Source of the DNA: an uncultured Roseovarius sp.
GTDB taxonomy: Bacteria; Pseudomonadota; Alphaproteobacteria; Rhodobacterales; Rhodobacteraceae
Length of the DNA stretch: 5,726 nucleotides
Reading direction: 5' to 3'
NCBI GenBank assembly: GCA_913055965.1
Contig: CAJXKX010000156.1
Span: 1 to 5,726 of the forward strand
This document shows positions 1 to 5,726 of the stretch, piece after piece (positions within the stretch are counted from its first letter, which is position 1; every line of letters begins with the position of its first letter). A program made the translations under genes and the position numbers. Below the pieces are notes generated by a model that saw nothing but the letters and a program-made list of their open reading frames with translations, ran no database searches and was not told the origin of the DNA.

Positions 1-2218
1 GCACGTCCTCGGCCCGCGCCTTGAGCTCGCCCGCCACGGCCGAGAGCCCGGCACTGCGCGCGTTCAGGTAGTCGAACGCCGCCGCCCCGGTCAGCGCCTC
101 GACGCGGCGCACGCCCGCGCTCGACGCGCCCTCGCCGATGATGGCAAAGGTGCCGATATCACCGGTGCGGCGCACATGGGTGCCGCCGCACAGCTCGATG
201 GAATAGGTCGCACCGTCGGTGCCCTTGCCCGAGCCCTCCTGCCGGCCCATCGAGACGACGCGCACCTCCTCGCCGTATTTCTCGCCGAACAGCGCCTGCG
301 CGCCGATCGCGCGGGCATCGTCGGGCGTCATGATCCGTGTCTCGACCGGGCTGTTCTGGCGGATATAGGCGTTGACCTCGGCCTCGACGCGGTCGATTTC
401 CGCCTGGTCGAGCGCCTTGGCATGCGAGAAGTCGAACCGCAGCCGGTCCGGCGCGTTGAGGCTGCCGCGCTGCGCCACGTGATCGCCGAGCGCGCGCCGC
501 AGCGCCTCGTGCAGCAGATGCGTGGCCGAGTGATTGGCGCGGATGGTGCCGCGGCGGTCGTGATCGACCTCGAGCCGCGCGGCCTCGCCCGACCGGATGT
601 CGCCCTGCTCGACCTCGGCCACGTGCACGAACACGCCCGCCACCTTGCGGCAATCGCTGACGCGGGCACGCCCGCTTGCGGTCTCGATCACGCCGCTGTC
701 GCCGACCTGCCCGCCGGCCTCGGCATAGAACGGCGTCTGGTTGAGAACGATCTGCACCCGGGTGCCTTGGGCCGCCTGTGCCGTCTCCTGCCCCTCGGCC
801 ACCAGCGCCACGATCCGCCCCTCGGCGCGCTCGGTCTCGTAGCCCAGGAACTCGGTCGTGCCGTGGGTTTCGGCGATGTCGTACCAGACCTGCTGGTCCG
901 CGGTCTCGCCCGATCCGGCCCAGGCGGCGCGCGCCTTGGCCTTCTGCTCGGCCATCGCTGCCTCGAACCCCTCGAGATCGACCGCCCGGCCCTTTTCGCG
1001 CAGCGCGTCCTGCGTGAGATCGAGCGGGAAGCCGAACGTGTCGTAGAGCCGGAATGCCGCCGTGCCGGGCAGCGCCGCGCCCTCGGGCAACTGGCCCAGC
1101 TCATCCTCCAGAAGCCGCAGCCCCCGATCCAGCGTCTGGCGGAACCGGGTCTCCTCGAGGCGCAGCGTCTCGGTGATGAGCGCCTGCGCGCGCCCAAGTT
1201 CCGGGAACGCCTGCCCCATCTGCCCCACCAGCGCGGGCACCAGCCGGTGCATCACCGGGTCCTTCGCGCCCAGCATGTGGGCATGGCGCATCGCGCGCCG
1301 CATGATCCGGCGCAGCACGTAGCCGCGCCCCTCGTTCGAGGGCATCACGCCGTCGGCGATCAGGAACGCGGTCGAGCGCAGGTGGTCGGCGATCACCCGG
1401 TGATGCACGCGCCCCGGCCCGTCCGGATCGGCGCTCGTCGCGTGCGCGCTCGCCTCGATCAGGCTGCGCATCAGGTCGGTATCGTAATTGTCGTGCTTGC
1501 CCTGCAACAGCGCGCCGATCCGTTCGAGCCCCATGCCGGTATCGATCGACTGCATGTCGAGCGGGCGCATCGTGCCATCCTCGAAGCGCTCGTTCTGCAT
1601 GAAGACGAGGTTCCAGATCTCGATGAAGCGGTCGCCATCCTCGTCCGCGCTGCCCGGCGGGCCGCCCCAGACCTCGGGGCCGTGATCGTAGAATATCTCG
1701 GTGCACGGGCCGCAGGGGCCGGTCGGGCCCATCGACCAGAAATTGTCGTCGGTCGCGATGCGGATGATGCGCTCGTCGGGCAGGCCCGCGTACTTCTTCC
1801 AGATCGCGGCCGCCTCGTCATCGGTATGATAAACCGTCACCAGAAGCCTTGACTTGTCGATCCCGAAATCGCGGGTCAGCAGGTCCCAGGCAAAGGGGAT
1901 CGCCTGCTCCTTGAAGTAGTCGCCGAAGCTGAAATTCCCCAGCATCTCGAAGAAGGTATGGTGCCGCGCGGTATACCCCACGTTGTCGAGATCGTTGTGC
2001 TTGCCGCCCGCGCGCACGCATTTCTGGCTGGTCGCCGCGCGGCTGTAGTCGCGATGTTCGACCCCGGTGAAACAGTTCTTGAACTGCACCATCCCGGAAT
2101 TGGTGAACATCAGCGTCGGGTCGTTGCGCGGCACAAGAGGCGAGCTTTCGACGACGCGATGATCGTTGCGTTCGAAGAAATCGAGGAATGCGCTGCGAAT
2201 CTCGTTGAGCGTGGGCAT
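1..2218 (-). CDS. alaS: Alanyl-tRNA synthetase, 3' end cut off by the window edge
   Basis: Cytoplasmic class II enzyme that charges tRNA-Ala with alanine and hydrolyses mischarged Ser/Gly-tRNA-Ala. I translated it by hand from an ATG at 2216-2218 (MPTLNEIRSAFLDFFER) and checked that the frame holds at both ends and at several motifs between; 739 codons are visible without a stop. The aminoacylation domain comes first: FFEMLGNFSF from residue 89 (motif 1 region) and DTGMGLER at 226-233 (motif 3). The editing domain follows, with the metal-ligand pair HSATH (His563, His567) and CGGTH (Cys677, His681), close to the E. coli numbering (recalled 564/568/666/670). Family members are about 875-890 residues, so roughly 140-150 residues, the C-Ala (DHHA1) domain, lie off the left edge. 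A modest GGAAG lies 10 bases before the ATG. It is downstream of recA on the same strand, with 102 bases between them and its own candidate promoter. No missing key residues seen. Confidence 0.97.
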   Translation of the reverse strand, partial: MPTLNEIRSAFLDFFERNDHRVVESSPLVPRNDPTLMFTNSGMVQFKNCFTGVEHRDYSRAATSQKCVRAGGKHNDLDNVGYTARHHTFFEMLGNFSFGDYFKEQAIPFAWDLLTRDFGIDKSRLLVTVYHTDDEAAAIWKKYAGLPDERIIRIATDDNFWSMGPTGPCGPCTEIFYDHGPEVWGGPPGSADEDGDRFIEIWNLVFMQNERFEDGTMRPLDMQSIDTGMGLERIGALLQGKHDNYDTDLMRSLIEASAHATSADPDGPGRVHHRVIADHLRSTAFLIADGVMPSNEGRGYVLRRIMRRAMRHAHMLGAKDPVMHRLVPALVGQMGQAFPELGRAQALITETLRLEETRFRQTLDRGLRLLEDELGQLPEGAALPGTAAFRLYDTFGFPLDLTQDALREKGRAVDLEGFEAAMAEQKAKARAAWAGSGETADQQVWYDIAETHGTTEFLGYETERAEGRIVALVAEGQETAQAAQGTRVQIVLNQTPFYAEAGGQVGDSGVIETASGRARVSDCRKVAGVFVHVAEVEQGDIRSGEAARLEVDHDRRGTIRANHSATHLLHEALRRALGDHVAQRGSLNAPDRLRFDFSHAKALDQAEIDRVEAEVNAYIRQNSPVETRIMTPDDARAIGAQALFGEKYGEEVRVVSMGRQEGSGKGTDGATYSIELCGGTHVRRTGDIGTFAIIGEGASSAGVRRVEALTGAAAFDYLNARSAGLSAVAGELKARAEDV

Positions 2219-2259
2219 GGCTGTGCGGCTTCCGGCTTCTGTGACGGGACGTTCGTGCC

Positions 2260-2288
2260 GATGTAGCTGTCAGCGCCGCCTCTGTCCA
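2260..2288 (-). promoter_or_regulatory. Candidate sigma-70-type promoter of alaS
   Basis: Read on the minus strand, TGGACA (2283-2288; 5 of 6 matches to TTGACA) is followed after exactly 17 bases by TACATC (2260-2265; 3 of 6 matches to TATAAT). Transcription would begin near 2253, giving a leader of about 35 bases before the alaS ATG. The site sits in the gap between recA and alaS, downstream of the hairpin that may end recA transcription. This would let alaS be expressed independently of the SOS-controlled recA promoter. It is a consensus match by eye only. Confidence 0.4.
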
Positions 2289-2294
2289 CAGCCC

Positions 2295-2316
2295 AAAGCC
2301 GGGCACCGCCTGCCCG
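2295..2316 (-). terminator. GC-rich hairpin after recA, possible terminator
   Basis: Five bases after the recA stop codon, the minus strand reads CGGGCA-GGCGG-TGCCCG (2300-2316), a perfect 6-bp stem with a 5-base loop. Two bases later comes TTT (2295-2297). The stem and position fit an intrinsic terminator, but the U-tract is only three long, so termination may be partial or the hairpin may just protect the recA mRNA end. Leaky read-through into alaS is possible. Confidence 0.4.
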
Positions 2317-2320
2317 CGGC

Positions 2321-3394
2321 TCAGCCCTCCACCACCGACCCGGATCCGTCCGCCGCGGCACCATCGAAATCGAGCCCGTGCGCGGCACGGATCGCGTCCT
2401 CGATCTGCAACGCGACCTGCGGATTCTCCCTCAGGAAGGTCTTGGCATTCTCGCGGCCCTGGCCGATGCGCTCGTCGCCATAGCTGAACCAGCTGCCCGA
2501 CTTGTCGACGATGCCGGCCTTCACGCCCATGTCGAGCAATTCGCCTGTCTTCGAGATGCCCTCGCCATACATGATGTCGAACTCGACCTGCTTGAAGGGC
2601 GGCGCGACCTTGTTCTTGACCACCTTGACCCGGGTGGAATTGCCGACCACCTCGTCGCGGTCCTTGATCGAGCCGATCCGGCGGATGTCGAGTCGCACCG
2701 AGCTGTAGAACTTGAGCGCATTGCCGCCGGTCGTCGTCTCCGGGCTGCCGAACATGACGCCGATCTTCATGCGGATCTGGTTGATGAAGATCACCGTGCA
2801 TTTCGTGCGGCTGATCGAGCCGGTTAGCTTGCGCATGGCCTGGCTCATGAGCCGCGCATGCACGCCCACGCTGCTGTCGCCCATCTCGCCCTCGAGTTCG
2901 GACTTGGGCGTGAGTGCCGCGACCGAATCGACGACGATCAGGCTGACCGCGCCCGAGCGCACCAGCGTGTCGACGATCTCGAGCGCCTGCTCGCCGGTAT
3001 CGGGCTGCGAGATCAGCAATTCATCCAGATCGACGCCGAGCTTGCGGGCATAGACCGGGTCGAGCGCGTGCTCGGCATCGACGAAGGCGCAGACCCCGCC
3101 CTTCTTCTGCTCCTCGGCGACGCAATGCAGCGTGAGCGTGGTCTTGCCCGAGCTTTCGGGCCCGTAGATCTCCACCACACGGCCCTTCGGTATCCCGCCG
3201 ATGCCGAGCGCGATGTCGAGGCCGATCGAGCCGGTGGAGGTGGCCTCGATATCGGCGACGGGGTTGTCGCCGCCCATCTTCATGATCGAGCCCTTGCCGA
3301 ATTGCCGTTCGATCTGCGCCAGCGCGCTGTCGAGCGCCTTCTGCTTGTCCGCCATACGCTTGTTGTCCATCGAAAGAAGGTCTGCCGTTGCCAT
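2321..3394 (-). CDS. recA: RecA recombinase, complete
   Basis: Cytoplasmic ATP-dependent recombinase that forms filaments on single-stranded DNA, drives strand exchange and triggers LexA self-cleavage in the SOS response. The 357-residue length is normal. Walker A is GPESSGKTT (78-86, Lys84). The catalytic glutamate is Glu108 in DAEHALDP. Walker B is LIVVD ending at Asp156. DNA-binding loop L1 is EGEMGDSSVG (168-177), and loop L2 lies in NQIRMKIGVMFGSPETTTGG (205-224), with the switch glutamine Gln206. The C-terminus (DFDGAAADGSGSVVEG) is short and mildly acidic. The ATG at 3392-3394 is preferred because GGAG lies 7 bases upstream and the resulting N-terminus (MATADLLSMDNKR) matches the alphaproteobacterial form as I recall it. 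In-frame Met9 and Met14 are alternatives but lack that spacing. A LexA box lies about 50 bases upstream. The stop is TGA at 2321-2323. Sequence appears fully intact. Confidence 0.99.
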   Translation of the reverse strand: MATADLLSMDNKRMADKQKALDSALAQIERQFGKGSIMKMGGDNPVADIEATSTGSIGLDIALGIGGIPKGRVVEIYGPESSGKTTLTLHCVAEEQKKGGVCAFVDAEHALDPVYARKLGVDLDELLISQPDTGEQALEIVDTLVRSGAVSLIVVDSVAALTPKSELEGEMGDSSVGVHARLMSQAMRKLTGSISRTKCTVIFINQIRMKIGVMFGSPETTTGGNALKFYSSVRLDIRRIGSIKDRDEVVGNSTRVKVVKNKVAPPFKQVEFDIMYGEGISKTGELLDMGVKAGIVDKSGSWFSYGDERIGQGRENAKTFLRENPQVALQIEDAIRAAHGLDFDGAAADGSGSVVEG

Positions 3395-3401
3395 TGCTCT
3401 G

Positions 3402-3405
3402 CTCC
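3402..3405 (-). promoter_or_regulatory. recA ribosome-binding site
   Basis: The minus strand reads AACGGAGCAGAGCAATG, placing GGAG (3402-3405) 7 bases before the ATG. This spacing supports the first of three in-frame methionines (positions 1, 9 and 14 of the protein) as the start. Confidence 0.7.
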
Positions 3406-3445
3406 GTTATTTCACACGCTGCGGAGGGCGGCAATGCCCACCTGT

Positions 3446-3460
3446 GTTCCCGTATTGTTC
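3446..3460 (-). promoter_or_regulatory. SOS box (LexA operator) of recA
   Basis: The plus strand reads GTTCCCGTATTGTTC, equal to GAACAATACGGGAAC on the recA strand. This is an exact match to the alphaproteobacterial LexA operator GTTC-N7-GTTC (GAAC-N7-GAAC), a direct repeat quite different from the CTG-N10-CAG palindrome of gammaproteobacteria. It sits 51 bases upstream of the recA ATG, where a repressor would block the promoter. A TTGCCG at 3473-3478 just upstream could be the -35 element, with the -10 inside the operator, but no -10 close to consensus is visible. LexA would repress recA until DNA damage. Whether it also affects the divergent gene is unknown. Confidence 0.88.
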
Positions 3461-3510
3461 CACCCAGTCTTGCGGCAAAACGCGCGTCATGACAAGGGGG
3501 AATCTTGGTG

Positions 3511-3539
3511 ATGACAGCCTGCCCGCAAGAGGTTAAGCT
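3511..3539 (+). promoter_or_regulatory. Candidate promoter of the sulfotransferase-like gene
   Basis: ATGACA (3511-3516; 5 of 6 matches to TTGACA), a 17-base spacer and TAAGCT (3534-3539; 3 of 6 matches to TATAAT). Transcription would begin near 3546, leaving about 45 bases before the TTG at 3591. If correct, it rules out the upstream TTG at 3540 as a start because that codon would not be in the mRNA. Match made by eye. Confidence 0.33.
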
Positions 3540-3576
3540 TTGGTTTACGGTTGCGGGGCAGCGCGGGCCCAGGGTC

Positions 3577-3582
3577 GGAAGG
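3577..3582 (+). promoter_or_regulatory. Ribosome-binding site that decides a TTG start
   Basis: GGAAGG lies 8 bases before the TTG at 3591-3593. It is the best Shine-Dalgarno match in the leader and favours 3591 over the longer frame opening at TTG 3540. No in-frame ATG occurs until 3684, which would remove the phosphate-binding loop of the encoded protein. Confidence 0.6.
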
Positions 3583-3590
3583 CTGCGGAA

Positions 3591-4232
3591 TTGCTTGTTT
3601 TTTCTCGTCAGAAACTCGTTCTTCTGTCGGTTCCCAAGACCGGAAGCACCGCCTACGAGGACGCGCTCGCACCCCATGCCTCGATGGTCGTGCGCGCGCC
3701 CCCCGACCTCAAGCACGCGCCGGTCTTCCGCTACAACCGCTTCTTCCGGCCGATGGTCGAGCGCTTCGTCGGACACGACACGGCGGTGGTCGCGGTGATG
3801 CGGGCGCCCGTCGACTGGTTGGGGAGCTGGTACCGGTATCGCCGCCGCGACGCGCTTGCAGGCCATGCCAACAGCACGCTCGGCCTGAGCTTCGATGCCT
3901 TCGTCGCGGCCTATTGCCGCGGCGATCCGCCGGCCTTCGCCCGGGTCGGCAGCCAGGCCAAGTTTCTCGAGCCGCAACGCAACGGCACCCGCGTCACCCA
4001 CCTGTTCCGCTACGAGGATCAGGAGGGCTTTCGCCGGTTTCTCGAGGCGCGGCTCGGCGTTTCGGTCGAAACCCGGATCCGCAACCGCTCGCCCGCGCTC
4101 GCGCTCGAGCTGTCCGAGCCGGTCCGCGCGCGCCTGCTGCGCAAGCATGCGGCGGATTTCGCACTCTATGACGGCATCGGCCCGGACGGGCGCTACACGC
4201 CGCCCGCGCCGCCTGCACCACCCGGCACCTGA
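3591..4232 (+). CDS. Sulfotransferase-fold protein of unknown substrate
   Basis: Predicted 213-residue soluble protein with no signal peptide or membrane segment. An N-terminal strand-loop, KLVLLSVPKTGSTAYEDAL (8-26), has the form of the PAPS 5'-phosphosulfate loop (Lys16, Thr17, Gly18, Ser19, Thr20). VVAVMRAPVDWLGSWYRY (66-83) resembles the 3'-phosphate motif, with Arg71 and Ser79 spaced as in known sulfotransferases. The expected role is sulfate transfer from PAPS to an unknown acceptor, but the acceptor and even activity are unproven. I recall close relatives in Rhodobacterales carrying the label 'gamma-glutamyl kinase', which the motifs here do not support. The start is taken as TTG 3591 because of the GGAAGG upstream and because the frame then opens MLVFSRQKLVLLSVPKT, like those relatives. 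A TTG at 3540 would add 17 residues. The tail is proline-rich (TPPAPPAPPGT). It is divergent from recA and overlaps cckA tail-to-tail by 40 bases. Confidence 0.82.
   Translation: MLVFSRQKLVLLSVPKTGSTAYEDALAPHASMVVRAPPDLKHAPVFRYNRFFRPMVERFVGHDTAVVAVMRAPVDWLGSWYRYRRRDALAGHANSTLGLSFDAFVAAYCRGDPPAFARVGSQAKFLEPQRNGTRVTHLFRYEDQEGFRRFLEARLGVSVETRIRNRSPALALELSEPVRARLLRKHAADFALYDGIGPDGRYTPPAPPAPPGT
4193..4232. other. Convergent 40-base coding overlap
   Basis: The last 13 codons of the sulfotransferase-like gene (plus strand, TGA at 4230-4232) and the last 13 codons of cckA (minus strand, TAG at 4193-4195) use the same bases. One strand encodes a Pro/Ala/Thr tail, the other a Gly/Ala tail, because GGN and GCN codons read as CCN/GCN-type codons on the opposite strand. 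No intrinsic terminator hairpin with a U-tract was seen for either gene around the overlap. Confidence 0.8.
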
Positions 4233-5726
4233 TCCGCCGCGCCCGCCCCGCGCGCTCCGGCGTCCCGGCCCGGTGCCAGCCGGTGCACCGTCTCGACCAG
4301 TTCGTCGAGCGAGAACGGCTTGGGCAGAAAGACCGACCGCGCGATGCGCGACTGCACGTCCCCGAAGGTCTCTTCGGCATAGCCCGACACGAACACCACC
4401 GGCACCTCGGGGCGGTCCGCCAGCGCCTGCTGCACCCAGCCCGGGCCATCGAGACCGGGCATCACGACATCGGTGACGAACACGTCCACCGAGAGCGCCG
4501 GATCGCCCAGGACCTCGAGCGCCTCCTCGGCCGAGCCCGCCTCGATCACGCTGTATCCGCGAAGCTGCAGCGCCCGGCTCGCGAAGGCGCGGACCGGCAC
4601 CTCGTCCTCCACCAGAAGCACCGTGCCCCGGCCGCGCGCGGTGGCGGACGGGGCCGCGCCCGCCACCGGCGGTGCAGCCGCTCGATGGGCATGCGCGGGA
4701 AACAGCAGGCGAAAGGTCGTCCCCTCCCCCAGGGCGCTGTCGGCGAAGATGAATCCTCCGGTCTGCTTGACGATACCATAGACCGTGGACAACCCCAGAC
4801 CGGTGCCCTGACCGGTGCGCTTGGTGGTAAAGAACGGCTCGAACACCTTGTCGAGCGTATCGGGCGCGATGCCCGTGCCCTCGTCGATCACCTCGACCGA
4901 GACGTAGCGCCCGGGCGCAACCACGGCGCGATCCCGGCGCAGCGCCGTCTCGAGGGTCACGTTGCCGGTGACGATGCGGATTCGGCCGCCATCGGGCATG
5001 GCATCCCGGGAATTGACCACGAGGTTCATGATCACCTGCTCGATCTGCCGCTTGTCGGCGCGTATCGCGTCGAGACCGGGTTCGTGGCTGAGGGTGAGCG
5101 TGATCCGCTCCCCGACGAGCCGGTCGAGCAGATGGGTGAGGTCGGAGAGCGTGTCGCGCAGATCGAGGATGCGCGGGTGCATGGTCTGCTTGCGCGAATA
5201 GGCCAGCAGCTGGCTGACCAGCGCGGCGGCGCGATTGGCGTTCTGGGTGATCTGGGTCAGATCGGCATAATCCTGGTCGTCGGGATCGTGACGCAAGAGA
5301 ATCAGGTCGCAATGCCCGGTGATCGCGGTGAGCAAATTGTTGAAATCGTGCGCGATCCCCCCGGCAAGCTGCCCGATCGCCTGCATCTTCTGGCTCTGGA
5401 CGAATTGCGACTGCAGGGATTTGAGCTCGGTGGCATCGGTCATGACGGCGATCAGCACCGTCTCGTCGCCGTCGCGGGCAGGGTTGAGCGCCACCTGGAC
5501 GAAGGTCTCGCCCCCGTCGTCCCGCCGCACGCGCAGGAATTCCGGCCGCACCGTGCCGCGCCCGGCGGCCGCATCGGCGATCCATTCGGCCACCGGGCGG
5601 CCCAGCCCCTCGAGCATGTCGCCCAGCCGCAGCCCGCCCGCCGTCTCGCGCCCCAGAAGTGCGCGCGCGGGCCGGTTCGACAGCAGGATGCCCCCCTCGG
5701 TATCGAGCTTGAGCAGCGGCACCGGC
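4193..5726 (-). CDS. cckA: Hybrid sensor histidine kinase CckA, 5' end off the window
   Basis: C-terminal ~510 residues of the bifunctional kinase/phosphatase that feeds phosphate through ChpT to CtrA and CpdR. Numbering residue 1 at 5720-5722 (a GTG, probably internal because the frame stays open to the edge): a PAS domain spans about 1-108; HisKA begins near 114, with GGIAHDFNN and phospho-accepting His125; the ATPase domain has the N-box MNLVVNSRDAM (Asn237), DEGTG (280-284), FEPFFTTK (294-301) and GQGTGLGL (304-311). An Ala/Pro linker (about 342-365) leads to a receiver with acidic Glu372/Asp373, phospho-accepting Asp418 in VTDVVMPG, Ser446 and Lys468. Domain order and the H-box fit CckA; the membrane-spanning N-terminus expected of the family lies off the right edge. 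The stop is TAG at 4193-4195, after a Gly/Ala-rich tail (VPGGAGGAGGV). All catalytic residues are present. Another PAS-hybrid kinase is possible but less likely. Confidence 0.92.
   Translation of the reverse strand, partial: PVPLLKLDTEGGILLSNRPARALLGRETAGGLRLGDMLEGLGRPVAEWIADAAAGRGTVRPEFLRVRRDDGGETFVQVALNPARDGDETVLIAVMTDATELKSLQSQFVQSQKMQAIGQLAGGIAHDFNNLLTAITGHCDLILLRHDPDDQDYADLTQITQNANRAAALVSQLLAYSRKQTMHPRILDLRDTLSDLTHLLDRLVGERITLTLSHEPGLDAIRADKRQIEQVIMNLVVNSRDAMPDGGRIRIVTGNVTLETALRRDRAVVAPGRYVSVEVIDEGTGIAPDTLDKVFEPFFTTKRTGQGTGLGLSTVYGIVKQTGGFIFADSALGEGTTFRLLFPAHAHRAAAPPVAGAAPSATARGRGTVLLVEDEVPVRAFASRALQLRGYSVIEAGSAEEALEVLGDPALSVDVFVTDVVMPGLDGPGWVQQALADRPEVPVVFVSGYAEETFGDVQSRIARSVFLPKPFSLDELVETVHRLAPGRDAGARGAGAADQVPGGAGGAGGV

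Noticed and set aside
176..1852. Long plus-strand open frame (558 codons) opposite alaS
   Set aside because: It lies entirely antisense to alaS, whose frame has matching motifs throughout. The translation is His/Arg/Ala/Leu-rich with no recognisable motif, typical of the antisense frame of GC-rich codons.
1818..2801. Minus-strand open frame bridging recA and alaS, suggestive of a fused gene
   Set aside because: It is off-frame in both genes and crosses the intergenic gap with no family resemblance. It does not represent a RecA-AlaS fusion.
3426..3439. Inverted repeat GGGC-N6-GCCC in the recA leader
   Set aside because: The stem is only 4 bp in GC-rich DNA, with no attached U-tract or conserved riboregulator features. 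It is likely chance.
2858..3511. Plus-strand open frame opposite recA
   Set aside because: It is the antisense shadow of recA and runs through its promoter. There is no suitable start context and no recognisable domain.
3021..5585. Minus-strand open frame of 854 codons spanning parts of cckA, the sulfotransferase-like gene and recA
   Set aside because: It runs out of frame through cckA and recA and gives Arg/Gly/Ala-rich low-complexity sequence. The real frames in the same DNA carry full catalytic motifs, so this is a GC-content artefact.
5720..5722. GTG near the right edge as the start of cckA
   Set aside because: The frame stays open to the edge (a Pro codon precedes it) and the sequence begins inside a PAS domain. 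CckA proteins have a further N-terminal membrane region, so this valine is internal.

Overview
The window is GC-rich (I estimate mid-60s percent) and almost fully coding. It looks like a chromosomal core region of an alphaproteobacterium, most likely a member of Rhodobacterales (Rhodobacter/Paracoccus/roseobacter group). The reasons are the RecA protein sequence, an alphaproteobacterial-type SOS operator (GTTC-N7-GTTC) in front of recA, the presence of the hybrid kinase CckA, and a small sulfotransferase-like protein of a type I recall from Rhodobacterales genomes. There are no mobile elements, CRISPR arrays, tRNAs or rRNAs.

Layout, left to right: (1) 1-2218, minus strand: alaS, alanyl-tRNA synthetase. 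Its 5' end and 739 codons are present and its 3' end lies off the left edge. (2) 2219-2320: a 102-base gap holding a probable recA transcription end (GC-rich hairpin) and a good candidate alaS promoter. (3) 2321-3394, minus strand: complete recA. (4) 3395-3590: a divergent promoter region with the recA ribosome-binding site, a perfect SOS/LexA box, a candidate rightward promoter and a possible CtrA-like site. (5) 3591-4232, plus strand: a 213-residue sulfotransferase-fold protein of unknown function, probably starting at TTG. (6) 4193-5726, minus strand: the C-terminal ~510 residues of the hybrid histidine kinase CckA (PAS, HisKA, HATPase, receiver). Its 5' end lies off the right edge. The sulfotransferase-like gene and cckA converge and overlap by 40 bases.

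Functionally, recA and alaS point the same way but appear to be separately promoted. recA carries the SOS control expected of the recombination and LexA-coprotease protein. CckA heads the CckA-ChpT-CtrA phosphorelay, which in Rhodobacterales controls motility and gene transfer agent production. RecA is needed to recombine transferred DNA, so the neighbourhood joins DNA damage, recombination and cell-cycle/GTA signalling, although proximity alone does not prove co-regulation. The least explained gene is the sulfotransferase-like one. I see no convincing new multi-gene system here. The points worth a second look are that gene, its start codon, its overlap with cckA, and the regulatory sites between it and recA.
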